Positions 27,732-36,964 are shown, counted from the stretch's first letter. The stretch is 64,000 bases of DNA from Kordia zhangzhouensis (GCF_001005305.1 NZ_LBMH01000005.1:124001-188000), one strand, 5' to 3'. Program-made: numbers and translations. Notes: generated by a model from the sequence alone, not told the origin.

Positions 27732-28197
27732 ATTGGTTAATTTTTTAGTTGATTAAATGTAACACTCTATTTTTTAACACACTAGCGTAGTTATACGTAG
27801 TTTTGAAAGTAAACAAATGCACTCTCCTAACACAACATAATGAATTGTACATATAGTAAAAGCTATATCACTTACAATATGCAGTTAATTTTTATTAAAA
27901 AAGTAATCTTTTATAATTTAAAAACAACTTAAAAACTTACAAATTAATTATTAAATTAAGAATCTATATAGTATATTTATGTATGTGAATCTATTTAAAA
28001 ACCACATGCTATATCTACAAAAAATAACCTACAAAAACGGGCTGATATACCCAAAAAAAATGCACTTGATGAGAATGAAGTAAGTCATCATAACCAACGT
28101 ATCTTCCGCGCTTAAAAATGTCTAGAATGCGTTAGTTTAGTGGACAAATTAATCAACAAAAAGCCTCATAATCTGGCTATTATAAAAACTTAATACC
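27732..28197. other. Divergent intergenic region, about 465 bp
   Basis: Very AT-rich gap between the patatin-like gene and the lipoprotein gene at 28198. I found no TAnnTTTG box with good spacing for either gene, no RNA gene and no strong hairpin. A 34-codon frame at 27979-28083 has no supporting features. Confidence 0.45.
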
Positions 28198-29076
28198 ATG
28201 AAAAAAAACTTTTTTAAGTCTTTATTTGCTTTATTATTAGTATCGTTTATTGCATTTTATGCTTGTAGCGAAGACACCATCAATAATGATGCGCAGCAAA
28301 CCGAAATTGTTAAAAATGCTTATATCAATCCTTTAGAGTATATTGGAGTTGAGCATAATAACTTCATGTTAGATTTTACACGGAAGTTAGAAGATAGCTT
28401 TCTCAATGGCGAATGGGATCGTGCCGCATTTTTGAGTGATGATTACAAAAGAATTTTTGCAAATACCATGAACAATGCATATCATAGTCGATACACACAA
28501 ACCAATTCAACCGTATCTTATCAAAAACAAGTATATGACCAGTTAGATCTTTCAGAATGGTTTGACAGAGATAATGTTACAAGTCTTGACCTAGCTGCGG
28601 CAGTTTTAAATGACAGAGCTACAAGTAGAGATCGAGAATATACTTTAAACTTGCTTCATGACTTGTTCAACGCAGCCAATAATGCAGCTACCAACGCAGA
28701 GATTTTTGATGCAATAAAAGCTGTAGTGACTGCACATGAGCAACGTATTTTGTCTCAACATTGGAATGATAATGAAGAATATGCTTTAGGCGCTCTTGCA
28801 GTTGCTAAATACTCGGCAGAATTTTGGAAAAATTACGACTTTGCTGTATTTACTAGAGGTGCAGAAAGAGATCCTCGAAGTGGTATCATTGTAGGTGCCG
28901 ATGTAGCTGGCTATGTTGTTGGCGGTGTCGTTGGTGGGACTGCTGGATCATTTGCTGGACCTGCTGGAACAGTTGGCGGTGTATTAGGAGGAAAAGCTGC
29001 AGGTGCTTGGGCTGGTTCTGCTGCTGCGGCTACAGCTATAGCTATTTATGACGCGTGGTGTGACTTTTTCAGTTAA
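28198..29076 (+). CDS. Lipoprotein with glycine-rich hydrophobic C-terminus, hypothetical
   Basis: This 292-residue protein has a lipoprotein signal (AFYAC, Cys23, then SEDTINN). Residues ~30-220 are helical and polar. The C-terminal ~60 residues are a glycine/alanine-rich hydrophobic stretch (DVAGYVVGGVVGGTAGSF, GTVGGVLGGKAAGAWAGSAA) ending IYDAWCDFFS, a glycine-zipper-like segment that could insert into a membrane. The design parallels the lipoprotein at 10632. A small polytopic membrane protein gene follows after 15 bp. Family not recognised; function unknown. Confidence 0.6.
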   Translation: MKKNFFKSLFALLLVSFIAFYACSEDTINNDAQQTEIVKNAYINPLEYIGVEHNNFMLDFTRKLEDSFLNGEWDRAAFLSDDYKRIFANTMNNAYHSRYTQTNSTVSYQKQVYDQLDLSEWFDRDNVTSLDLAAAVLNDRATSRDREYTLNLLHDLFNAANNAATNAEIFDAIKAVVTAHEQRILSQHWNDNEEYALGALAVAKYSAEFWKNYDFAVFTRGAERDPRSGIIVGADVAGYVVGGVVGGTAGSFAGPAGTVGGVLGGKAAGAWAGSAAAATAIAIYDAWCDFFS

Positions 29077-29091
29077 AAAAAGAATAGAATA

Positions 29092-29451
29092 ATGTTTAAA
29101 GAACAAACATTTTCGACAATACCAAAAAAAGCCCGTATACTCATTATTTTGTATTTTATAGCTGTCTTGGGTATCATCTCAATATATCTATTTGAACAAG
29201 AGCATACGATTTTATTTCACACGTTATTATTCGTAATAGTATTGTTCATAAATAGATTGTCTGTTGACTTTTATATTCACAAAAAACAGATCATGAACTA
29301 TATATATTTTACTGAACTTTGTTTTTTGATTTATTTGTTTTGTGTTTTTTTCTATGAGAACAACTATTTTACCATGTATAAATTGCTTATTGTTCCATCA
29401 ATTGTACTCAGTATTGTACAGCTATTTAAGTCTAAACAAATAAAAAACTAA
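29092..29451 (+). CDS. 119-residue polytopic membrane protein
   Basis: The protein has three to four hydrophobic helices (ARILIILYFIAVLGIISIYL, ILFHTLLFVIVLFI, YIYFTELCFLIYLFCVFF, LLIVPSIVLSIVQLF) and a lysine-rich end. No family is recognised. It is 15 bp downstream of the glycine-rich lipoprotein gene and probably co-transcribed. A partner or immunity-like role is possible by analogy with toxin/immunity gene order, but this is speculation. Confidence 0.55.
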   Translation: MFKEQTFSTIPKKARILIILYFIAVLGIISIYLFEQEHTILFHTLLFVIVLFINRLSVDFYIHKKQIMNYIYFTELCFLIYLFCVFFYENNYFTMYKLLIVPSIVLSIVQLFKSKQIKN

Positions 29452-29612
29452 TTCAGTAAAAATAACAACTACATACATATATTTGCGACTAGCTTAATGG
29501 CTAGTCGCTTTATTTTCTACCAGCTCAAATTCAAAAAAGCAAAACAATATTAAAAAACTCCTTTAACACTTCTTTATCAAATAGAAATAATGAAAAAATA
29601 GAATTAAACGTT

Positions 29613-29620
29613 TATATTTG
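29613..29620 (+). promoter_or_regulatory. -7 box for the BatA-like gene
   Basis: TATATTTG fits TAnnTTTG and lies 18 bases before the ATG at 29639. It supports 29639 over an upstream TTG at 29618, which would fall inside the box. No clear -33 TTG. Confidence 0.5.
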
Positions 29621-29638
29621 ACAAATGTTTTTTTAGGA

Positions 29639-31567
29639 ATGCAATTCAAACACCCAGAAGTACTTTACGCGTTATTTTTACTACTCATTCCTATTCTTGT
29701 TCATCTTTTCCAATTGCGTAGATTTGAAAAGACCGCTTTTACAAATGTAAAGTTCTTAAAGAATGTTATTCTTCAAACGCGAAAAAGTTCGCAACTCAAA
29801 AAATGGTTAATTCTCTGTACGCGATTATTTGTCATAGCTGCATTGGTTGTCGCTTTTGCTCAACCGTATTTTGCTAATAGAGACATCGTAAAAACCGAGC
29901 AAGAAACAGTGATTTATTTAGATAATTCGTTCAGTATGCAGGCAAAAGGTGAAAAAGGGGCACTGCTTAAACGAGCTGTTCAAGAGTTACTAAATACAGT
30001 TCCTGAAGATGAGCCTATTTCTTTATTTACAAATTCAGAAACCTTTAAGAATACAACCATAAAAAGTATTCGTAACGAACTGTTACAACTGGATTACATA
30101 AACCATCAAGAAGCATTGCCAGCTGTTTTTTTAAAAGGAAGAAAGTTGTTTTCTAAACAAGCCAATTCCATCAAAAAATTGATTCTAATTTCCGACTTTC
30201 AACAAAAAGAAGCTTTAAATATTGTAAAAGATAGTACTTTCTCTACCCATTTTGTACAAATAACGCCTGTCAATACAAACAATATTTCATTAGATAGTTT
30301 ATATATTTCGTCACAAGATGCAAGTGCCATCGAATTAAATGTACTACTAAAAAATTCAGGAGTTCCAACCCAAAATGTACCCGTTTCTCTTTACAACGGA
30401 GAAAATTTGATTGCAAAATCCTCTGCTGATTTTAATACAGAAAACACAACAGAAGTTACCTTTACAGTTCCACCCAATACCATTATTGACGGACATATTC
30501 TTATTGATGACGCTTCCTTACAGTTTGATAATCAACTATTTTTTAATATAAACAAAGCTGAAAAAATTAATGTCCTTGCCATTAATGAAGCAAATGACAA
30601 TTTTTTGCAGAAATTATATACTGAGGATGAATTTAGGCTAACCTCTACTCCACTAAGTCAGTTGAATTATAATGTGATTTCTTCACAACAATTAATTATT
30701 CTTAACGAATTAAAAAATATTTCAATTCCGTTAGTAAACGCACTCAAAAGCTTTAAACAAAACGGAGGTTCACTTGTAATTATTCCTTCTAAAGAGAGTA
30801 ATTTGACTAGCTATAACGAATTATTACGAACTCATACTCCTTGGTCACTTCAAAAACTACCAAATGCTACCGAAAAACGAATAACACAAATTAGCTTTTC
30901 ACACCCATTATTTACAAACGTTTTTGAAAAGAAAGTTACCAATTTTCAATATCCTAAAGTAACCGTTCCTTTTTATGTAGAAAAAGAAACTGCTACTATT
31001 TTAACTTTTGAAAATAATGCGCAGTTTTTAATCGAACGTAATAACACTTATCTTTTTACAGCTCCAATAAATACAGAAACTTCAAACTTCCAAAATTCAC
31101 CTTTGATTGTTCCTGTGTTTTATAATATTGCTAAAAAAAGTTTACAATTATCTGAATTGTACTTCACATTAGGAAGGGAAAACGCATTCGACGTACAAAC
31201 TTCTCTTGGTCAAGATGCCGTATTGACTCTTTCTAACGAAAAAGAAGAATTTATTCCGCTTCAACAAACAACTGCCAACAAAGTACGTCTTACAACGAAT
31301 GAATTTCCTAAAAAAGCAGGAATATATCAGGTAATGAATAAAGATATTGAATTGCAAAAAGTAAGTTTTAATTTTGATCGATCTGAAAGCAATCTGCAAT
31401 ATCACAATTTGCAAAACTTATATCCTACACAAACACATACAACCGTAGCGCAGTTTTTTGAAGAGCTAAAAAATGAACAGTCTGTTGCTTCGCTTTGGAA
31501 ATGGTTTGTTATTTTTGCATTGCTATGTTTATGCATTGAAATTTTGATTTTAAAATTCATCAAATGA
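29639..31567 (+). CDS. BatA-domain (aerotolerance N-terminal) membrane protein
   Basis: From the ATG at 29639 the protein has 642 residues. The N-terminus is the BatA signature (FKHPEVLYALFLLLIPILVHLFQLRRFEK in part: YALFLLLIPILVHLF), then a second membrane helix (~55-75). A von Willebrand factor A-like region follows with a MIDAS-type DNSFSM motif (DxSxS). A long periplasmic beta-rich part leads to a C-terminal helix (WFVIFALLCLCIEILILKFI). Such proteins are common in Bacteroidota; the role is unknown despite the historic aerotolerance label. The gene overlaps the dihydroorotase-like gene by 4 bases (ATGA). Confidence 0.85.
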   Translation: MQFKHPEVLYALFLLLIPILVHLFQLRRFEKTAFTNVKFLKNVILQTRKSSQLKKWLILCTRLFVIAALVVAFAQPYFANRDIVKTEQETVIYLDNSFSMQAKGEKGALLKRAVQELLNTVPEDEPISLFTNSETFKNTTIKSIRNELLQLDYINHQEALPAVFLKGRKLFSKQANSIKKLILISDFQQKEALNIVKDSTFSTHFVQITPVNTNNISLDSLYISSQDASAIELNVLLKNSGVPTQNVPVSLYNGENLIAKSSADFNTENTTEVTFTVPPNTIIDGHILIDDASLQFDNQLFFNINKAEKINVLAINEANDNFLQKLYTEDEFRLTSTPLSQLNYNVISSQQLIILNELKNISIPLVNALKSFKQNGGSLVIIPSKESNLTSYNELLRTHTPWSLQKLPNATEKRITQISFSHPLFTNVFEKKVTNFQYPKVTVPFYVEKETATILTFENNAQFLIERNNTYLFTAPINTETSNFQNSPLIVPVFYNIAKKSLQLSELYFTLGRENAFDVQTSLGQDAVLTLSNEKEEFIPLQQTTANKVRLTTNEFPKKAGIYQVMNKDIELQKVSFNFDRSESNLQYHNLQNLYPTQTHTTVAQFFEELKNEQSVASLWKWFVIFALLCLCIEILILKFIK

Positions 31568-32817
31568 ACCTCATCATATCATCCGCTACCATCGTAGATT
31601 CTTCAAGTAAATACCATCAAAAAACGGTGGATATTCAGATTGAAAATGGAATCATTACTAAAATTGCTGCTACGATTGACAATACAAACGACTACGAAAC
31701 TATCTCGTATGAAAATTTACACGTTTCGCAAGGTTGGTTTGACAGCAGTGTAAGTTTTGGAGAACCTGGTTATGAAGAGCGCGAAACCATTGAGAATGGA
31801 TTAAATACTGCTGCTCAAAGTGGTTTTACAGCCGTAGCAGTCAATCCAAATGCGTATCCTATTGCCGACACTAAAGCAGACATTTCCTTCTTAAAAACTA
31901 AAGCTTTGGGAAATGCCGTAGAATTACATCCAATAGGTGCTTTGACAAAAAATAGTGAAAGCGTGGATTTGGCAGAATTGTTTGATATGAAAAATGCAGG
32001 TGCCATAGCTTTTGGCGATTACCAAAAAGCAATCAAAAATCCTAACTTACTCAAAATTGCCCTATTGTATGCTGATAACTTTGACGGTTTGATTCTTTCT
32101 TTTCCGCAAGAAAATCAAATTGTTGGGAAAGGAATTGTAAATGAAGGGTATAACAGTACACGATTAGGATTAAAAGGAATTCCTTCTTTAGCAGAAGAAT
32201 TACAGGTAGCACGTGATTTATTTTTGTTAGAATACACGAAAGGGAAACTACATATCCCTACAATTTCTACGGCAAAATCTGTAGAATTACTTCGAAATGC
32301 TAAGCAAAAAGGACTCAATGTTAGCTGCTCTGTTGCCATTCATAATTTAGTCTTATCTGATGATGAATTGGAAGGTTTTGATACACATTACAAAGTATTG
32401 CCTCCATTGCGTACTCATAATGATCAAAAAGCTTTAATAGAGGCCGTAAAAGATGGTACAATTGACATGGTTACCAGCGATCATAATCCAATTGATATAG
32501 AGCATAAAAAAGTAGAATTTGACAATGCCATGTATGGAACAATTGGATTGGAAAGTGCTTTTGGAGCCTTACAAACGTTGTTTTCTACTGAAAAAACCAT
32601 TCAAATGTTGACTGCAGGAAAGGAACGATTTGGTATCGAAAAAACCAGTATTAAAGAAGGACAAAAGGCAAACTTTACACTGTTCAATCCGAATAAAACT
32701 TATACATTCTCCGAAGCACACATACAGAGTAGTTCACACAATAGCGCTTTTTTAGGCAAAGAACTCAAAGGAATTGTTTACGGAATTATACGTCACGACC
32801 AAAAAGTGTTATCTTAA
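31564..32817 (+). CDS. Dihydroorotase-like amidohydrolase lacking metal ligands
   Basis: The 417-residue protein aligns end to end with class I dihydroorotases: N-terminal strand region, FDSSVSFGEPGYEERETIENG, ADISFLKTKA, STAKSVELLRNAKQKG, and VTSDHNPIDIEHKKVEFDNAMYGTIGLESAF. The HxH zinc motif (normally DxHVHxRxPG) is here DSSVSFGEPG, both histidines being serine 62 and 64, and the usual HxxHxST stretch reads HIPTIST. The active-site aspartate of SDHNP is kept. Catalysis of carbamoyl-aspartate cyclisation is therefore doubtful; it may resemble the non-catalytic PyrC-like subunits that scaffold aspartate transcarbamoylase. Start overlaps the BatA-like gene by 4 bases. Confidence 0.82.
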   Translation: MNLIISSATIVDSSSKYHQKTVDIQIENGIITKIAATIDNTNDYETISYENLHVSQGWFDSSVSFGEPGYEERETIENGLNTAAQSGFTAVAVNPNAYPIADTKADISFLKTKALGNAVELHPIGALTKNSESVDLAELFDMKNAGAIAFGDYQKAIKNPNLLKIALLYADNFDGLILSFPQENQIVGKGIVNEGYNSTRLGLKGIPSLAEELQVARDLFLLEYTKGKLHIPTISTAKSVELLRNAKQKGLNVSCSVAIHNLVLSDDELEGFDTHYKVLPPLRTHNDQKALIEAVKDGTIDMVTSDHNPIDIEHKKVEFDNAMYGTIGLESAFGALQTLFSTEKTIQMLTAGKERFGIEKTSIKEGQKANFTLFNPNKTYTFSEAHIQSSSHNSAFLGKELKGIVYGIIRHDQKVLS

Positions 32818-32818
32818 A

Positions 32819-33145
32819 ATGAACTCACAAACTATTGAAGAAGGAAAGCAAACGGCGATTATCTCTTACATTACTCTAATAGGATTGGTTATTGCTTACT
32901 CTATGAATGTAGAATCTAAAAATGAATATGCTCGATTTCATATTCGCCAATCGTTGGGATTGAATATTCTATTTTACACAATTTCTTTTTTTATTGGATA
33001 CTTTAATAGTTGGATGATTTCTGGCTCATTTTATGTATTTTTTATCGTCTTATGGGTTTTTGGTCTTGTAAATGCCATTCAAGGAGAATACAAACCCATT
33101 CCTTTATTAGGCGATTATTTTCAAGAATGGTTTAAATCTTTATAA
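32819..33145 (+). CDS. Tic20/DUF4870-like small membrane protein
   Basis: The ATG at 32819 is immediately after the previous stop and gives 108 residues. The sequence has the DUF4870/Tic20-like pattern: TAIISYITLIGLVIAYSMN, then the conserved YARFHIRQSLGLNI, two further helices, and AIQGEYKPIPLLGDYF near the end. Proteins of this type are often labelled import component protein; their function in bacteria is unknown. It belongs to the run of tightly spaced plus-strand genes from 29639 to 33811. Confidence 0.75.
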   Translation: MNSQTIEEGKQTAIISYITLIGLVIAYSMNVESKNEYARFHIRQSLGLNILFYTISFFIGYFNSWMISGSFYVFFIVLWVFGLVNAIQGEYKPIPLLGDYFQEWFKSL

Positions 33146-33157
33146 AAAACGACCCAC

Positions 33158-33811
33158 ATGCAAGCTAAAAACTTATCCCTTTACCATATCATCAGAGTTC
33201 CTGAAACTTCAGAAGCAAAAGCTCCAGTAATTATATTATTTCATGGATACGGAAGTAATGAAGAAGACTTATTTTCTTTTGCTGCTGAATTGCCAAAGCA
33301 TTTGTTTGTCATTTCTGTAAGAGCTCCTAGAAATTTACCTCCGTATGGATATTCTTGGTATGATATTCACTATACAGCCACAGAAAAAATCAGTAATGAT
33401 GAACAAGCGATTGAATCAAGAGATATGATTGCTTCTTTTATTGATGAAGTTGTAGAAAATTATCCTGTAGATGTCAACAATGTAACCCTGTTAGGTTTTA
33501 GTCAAGGAACTATTTTAAGCTATGCCGTTGCTTTTACATATCCTGAAAAAATCAAAAATGTAATTGCTCTAAGTGGATATTTAAATCATAACTTATTTGA
33601 TATAAGTGACAATCAAAAATACAAACACCTAGATTTTTATTGCTCTCACGGAAGTGTTGATCAGGTAATTCCGGTTGAAGCTGCTCGCGAAATCACTCCT
33701 TTTATGGAATTGCACTCTATACAACATGTGTATGAAGAATATCCTGTAGGACATGGTGTTGCGCCTCAAAACTTTTATTCATTCAAAGCCTGGCTAGAAA
33801 AAAGGACATAG
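33158..33811 (+). CDS. Phospholipase/carboxylesterase-family alpha/beta hydrolase
   Basis: The 217-residue cytoplasmic protein matches PF02230: ILFHGYGSNEEDL (27-39), VISVRAPRNLPPYGYSWYD, the elbow GFSQG with Ser115, HGSVDQVIPVE with the likely aspartate, and VGHGVAPQ with the histidine. These enzymes hydrolyse short acyl or carboxyl esters. It is 12 bp after the Tic20-like gene and closes that plus-strand run. Confidence 0.88.
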   Translation: MQAKNLSLYHIIRVPETSEAKAPVIILFHGYGSNEEDLFSFAAELPKHLFVISVRAPRNLPPYGYSWYDIHYTATEKISNDEQAIESRDMIASFIDEVVENYPVDVNNVTLLGFSQGTILSYAVAFTYPEKIKNVIALSGYLNHNLFDISDNQKYKHLDFYCSHGSVDQVIPVEAAREITPFMELHSIQHVYEEYPVGHGVAPQNFYSFKAWLEKRT

Positions 33812-33959
33812 TTAATATGCACTCATGATTAATCAGGTGTCTATATGCTTATAAGTTTATATCTAAAGAAAAAACACCTGTTAAAAACCGTATTCAAAAT
33901 AAAAAAACTACTGCACTTACCAAGAAATGCCGTAAATGTAGAAATGCTATAAAACTAAA

Positions 33960-33989
33960 AATCGTCCGAAGATATTTCTTTTGACGATT
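33960..33989 (-). terminator. Terminator of the minus-strand gene at 34022
   Basis: Arms AATCGTC (33960-33966) and GACGATT (33983-33989), 16-base loop. On the minus strand the hairpin runs into TTTTTAGTTTT, as expected for a terminator of the gene ending at 34022. Confidence 0.55.
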
Positions 33990-34021
33990 CTTTCATATTC
34001 TTTTCTTTAGAATTTTACAAA

Positions 34022-34549
34022 CTACCCTTCATATTTTGCATATAATACTTCCGTAACCAATTCGAAACGTAGATTCTTAGTATTGTCAAACTCATATCTC
34101 AAAATCATTTCTCCCCAATAATCGCCATCGGTAAAACTACACAAAACCCATTTATGGTTGATAACTTTTACTTTATCAACCGACATAAAATTTCCGCTAG
34201 TACCATCAAATGGGACTAAAGGATTGTTTGCTGTTGCCGAATTCTTATCATATATAGCATCTACAATAAGTTGTGTTGGATCACCATTCTCAAAGTTATA
34301 TTCATCAAAATATGCCAACGCTTCTCCATTATGTTTTAAAGCAAAATAACTGAGGTCTAGATTTTCATTGATGAGGACATTTGTAGTGTCTTTATAAGCT
34401 TCTATAGACTGCTGTAAAGTTGTTGTTTGTTCACGTAATTCTTCAATTTTAGCATTTTGTTTCTCATACATTTTGTTCATACTTACATATTGATATATCG
34501 CTAGTAATACTAAAAATATTAGTGAGTACAATAAAATTCTCTTTGTCAT
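34022..34549 (-). CDS. Membrane-anchored coiled-coil protein, hypothetical
   Basis: The protein has 175 residues. It starts with one membrane anchor (ILLYSLIFLVLLAIYQYV), followed by a coiled coil (~27-60, KMYEKQNAKIEELREQTTTL). The globular C-terminal ~110 residues (FALKHNGEALAYFDEYN, VKVINHKWVLCSFTDGDYWGEMIL) should be periplasmic. Similar proteins in Flavobacteriia are often annotated as hydrolase without evidence; no catalytic motif is visible. It follows the metallo-hydrolase gene by 15 bp on the minus strand. Confidence 0.65.
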   Translation of the reverse strand: MTKRILLYSLIFLVLLAIYQYVSMNKMYEKQNAKIEELREQTTTLQQSIEAYKDTTNVLINENLDLSYFALKHNGEALAYFDEYNFENGDPTQLIVDAIYDKNSATANNPLVPFDGTSGNFMSVDKVKVINHKWVLCSFTDGDYWGEMILRYEFDNTKNLRFELVTEVLYAKYEG

Positions 34550-34564
34550 AAGGTGTATTGTATT

Positions 34565-35329
34565 TTAAATAGTAATTGTCAATGTATCGTACGCCAAAAA
34601 TACATTTTCTGGAAGCTTTTTAGAAACTTCTTCATGAAAACCTAACAAATGACTTATATGTGTTAAATAGGCTCTCTCAGGCTTTAATTCTTCAATAAAT
34701 TCCAATGCTTCTTGTAATGAAAAATGTGAAACATGCTCTTCAATGCGTAAAGCATTTACTACCAGCACTTTTAGTCCTTTCAGTTTTTCACGCTCTTCAT
34801 GAGCAACAGTTTTTACATCGGTCAAATAAGCAAAGTCATTAAAACGATATCCAAACACTTGCAATTTATAATGAAAAGCATTAATTGGTGTAACGGTAAC
34901 TCCTTTTAGCTGAAACGGTTCGTTATTTTTTACTTCATATTGTATAACGCCAGGAGCTCCAGGATATTTGTTTTCAGTCGTAAAAATATAATCAAATCGT
35001 CTTTCCAACTCTCCAAAAACCCGTTTATGAGCATACATTGGAATATCTCCTTGGCGAAAATAAAACGGTCTAATATCATCCAGCCCTGCCGTATGATCTG
35101 CATGTTCATGTGTAAATAAAATTCCATCAATCTGATGACATTTGGCACGTAACATTTGTTGACGAAAATCTGGTCCACAATCTATTACATATGTAGCTTT
35201 TTCCCAAGTAATCATTACCGACACACGCAAGCGTTTGTCACGAAAATCATTACTCAAACATACAGGATGCGTACTCCCTATAATAGGAATTCCTTGTGAA
35301 GTACCAGTTCCCAAAAAAGTTACTTTCAT
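34565..35329 (-). CDS. PhnP-like MBL-fold metallo-hydrolase
   Basis: This 254-residue cytoplasmic protein has the metallo-beta-lactamase fold. It opens with LGTGTSQGIPIIGSTHPVC, typical of PhnP-like phosphodiesterases, and has the metal motif THEHADH (73-79), FAYLTDVKTV, and AYLTHISHLLGFHEEV towards the end. The substrate may be a cyclic phosphodiester. The next gene downstream is the membrane-anchored coiled-coil protein. Confidence 0.87.
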   Translation of the reverse strand: MKVTFLGTGTSQGIPIIGSTHPVCLSNDFRDKRLRVSVMITWEKATYVIDCGPDFRQQMLRAKCHQIDGILFTHEHADHTAGLDDIRPFYFRQGDIPMYAHKRVFGELERRFDYIFTTENKYPGAPGVIQYEVKNNEPFQLKGVTVTPINAFHYKLQVFGYRFNDFAYLTDVKTVAHEEREKLKGLKVLVVNALRIEEHVSHFSLQEALEFIEELKPERAYLTHISHLLGFHEEVSKKLPENVFLAYDTLTITI

Positions 35330-35465
35330 CGGTGTGTTAGATAATTTGTTAAGAATTAGATAGTTTTAAATACAAACACAGGTATTTTAACGACTTTTTG
35401 TCAAATTTAACTGATTATTTAACAAAAAACCTCAAATATTTAGTTCAAAAAAAATTATGATTGAT

Positions 35466-35473
35466 TATTTTTG
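35466..35473 (+). promoter_or_regulatory. -7 box for the gene at 35497
   Basis: TATTTTTG fits TAnnTTTG, 23 bases before the ATG. A TTC rather than TTG sits at the ideal -33 position (35444-35446, 19-base spacer). Confidence 0.5.
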
Positions 35474-35496
35474 TACTAAACAAATTTATACTACGC

Positions 35497-36960
35497 ATGG
35501 CTATTGTCTACAAAGGTGACACCAATATTGAAAATGTACCTTCCATCAAAGCAAAATCATTACGAATTAACCTAAATAGTCAAATTTACGGAACCTTTGC
35601 TGAAATTGGTGCAGGGCAAGAAACTGTACGACATTTTTTTAGGTCTGGAGGTGCTTCAGGAACTATAGCTAAAGCAATGAGTGCGTATGATAAAGATTTT
35701 AGTGATGCAATATATGGTGAAGAGCATGACCGTCGTTATGTAACAGAATCTCGCCTTAAAAAAATGCTGTCGCATGAAATGGCGTTGTTAGAAGATCGTA
35801 TTTCACGTGATAAGCATCCTGATAAAATGTTTTTCTGCTTTGCAAATACCGTCGCTACGATTGATTTTGCAAAAAAATACAAAGGTCATGGTTGGATGGG
35901 AATCAAATATCAAATAGATCCTACACAAGAATATAACGAAATCATTCTACACGTACGTTTCCATGAAAATGATGCAAAATTACAGCAAGAAACGTTGGGT
36001 ATTATGGGTGTAAACTTAATTCACGGTGCGTTCTATAAGTACAACAATCCAAAAAACTTGTTGCGCTATTTGTATGATCATATTGATAAAGATAAAATTG
36101 AAATAGACACCATCAATTTCTCAGGACCGCAATTTGATCAAGTAGACAATCGCTTGATGAGTTTACAATTATTGAAAAATGGCATGACAGAAGCCGTAAT
36201 TTTTGGTCCTGACGGAAATAATATTTTACCCGCACGTTTATTGTACAAAAAGAACGTGTTGGCACTTCGCGGAAGTTTTCGTCCAGTAACAAAAGTTAAT
36301 ATGGACATGTTCAAAAAATCGTATGATATTTTTATTCGTGAAAATAAAGTAGAGGAAGAAAAAACAGTTGTTCTTTTTGAAATTACACTTTCTAATTTGC
36401 GTGCCGAAGGAGAAATTGATGAGCAAGATTTTATGGATAGAGCTCAATTACTTGGCTCACTTGGGCAAACTGTTATGATTTCTAACTTTAAAGAATACTA
36501 CCGCTTGGTTGAATACTTCTCAAACTATACCAAAGAACGTATGGCATTGACTATGGGTGTAAATAATTTGGTAGATATTTTTGATGAAAAATATTATCGT
36601 CATGTAAGTGGAGGAATTCTCGAAGCATTTGGCAAACTTTTCTACAAAGATTTAAAAGTGTACTTATACCCAATGGAGCGCAGAGAGACTGGAGAGTTAA
36701 TTAACAGTAATAACCTAAAAGTACACCCACGAATGAAAGAGTTGTATAAATTCTTTAAATACAACGGAAAAGTGATTGATATTTTTGACTTTGAACAGGA
36801 TATTTTACAGATTTTCTCTCGAAAAGTTTTGAAAATGATTGCTAATAATGAAGAAGGTTGGGAAGAAATGCTCCCTGATGGCGTTGCGGAGATTATTAAA
36901 GAGCAGAATTTGTTTGGATATACTCAACAAAACCTAAATGAACTAATAGAAAATAAATAA
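35497..36960 (+). CDS. Conserved cytoplasmic protein of unknown function (inconsistently named in databases)
   Basis: The ATG at 35497 (487 residues) follows a -7 box by 23 bases; the frame from 35461 would place 12 residues across the promoter. The sequence has no signal or membrane segment. Conserved-looking segments include IYGTFAEIGAGQETVRHFFRS (in part: FAEIGAGQETVRHFF), MFFCFANTVATIDFAKKYKGHGWMG (in part), and MGVNNLVDIFDEKYY. I recall near-identical proteins across Bacteroidota under names such as nicotinate-nucleotide adenylyltransferase or TonB-dependent receptor, neither supported here. No catalytic motif was identified. A strong terminator follows. Confidence 0.7.
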   Translation: MAIVYKGDTNIENVPSIKAKSLRINLNSQIYGTFAEIGAGQETVRHFFRSGGASGTIAKAMSAYDKDFSDAIYGEEHDRRYVTESRLKKMLSHEMALLEDRISRDKHPDKMFFCFANTVATIDFAKKYKGHGWMGIKYQIDPTQEYNEIILHVRFHENDAKLQQETLGIMGVNLIHGAFYKYNNPKNLLRYLYDHIDKDKIEIDTINFSGPQFDQVDNRLMSLQLLKNGMTEAVIFGPDGNNILPARLLYKKNVLALRGSFRPVTKVNMDMFKKSYDIFIRENKVEEEKTVVLFEITLSNLRAEGEIDEQDFMDRAQLLGSLGQTVMISNFKEYYRLVEYFSNYTKERMALTMGVNNLVDIFDEKYYRHVSGGILEAFGKLFYKDLKVYLYPMERRETGELINSNNLKVHPRMKELYKFFKYNGKVIDIFDFEQDILQIFSRKVLKMIANNEEGWEEMLPDGVAEIIKEQNLFGYTQQNLNELIENK

Positions 36961-36964
36961 TAAT

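Noticed and set aside
27979-28083. 34-codon plus-strand frame in the gap before the lipoprotein gene
   Set aside because: No signal, family feature, promoter or terminator; composition is that of the AT-rich gap.
33828-33984. Open stretch with a KKCRKCRNA motif
   Set aside because: No usable start codon and it overlaps the terminator of the minus-strand gene; at most a gene remnant.
35143-35149. TGGCACG string resembling half of a sigma-54 promoter
   Set aside because: Lies inside the metallo-hydrolase gene and lacks the TTGG/TTGC half at the right distance; same for 27419-27425.
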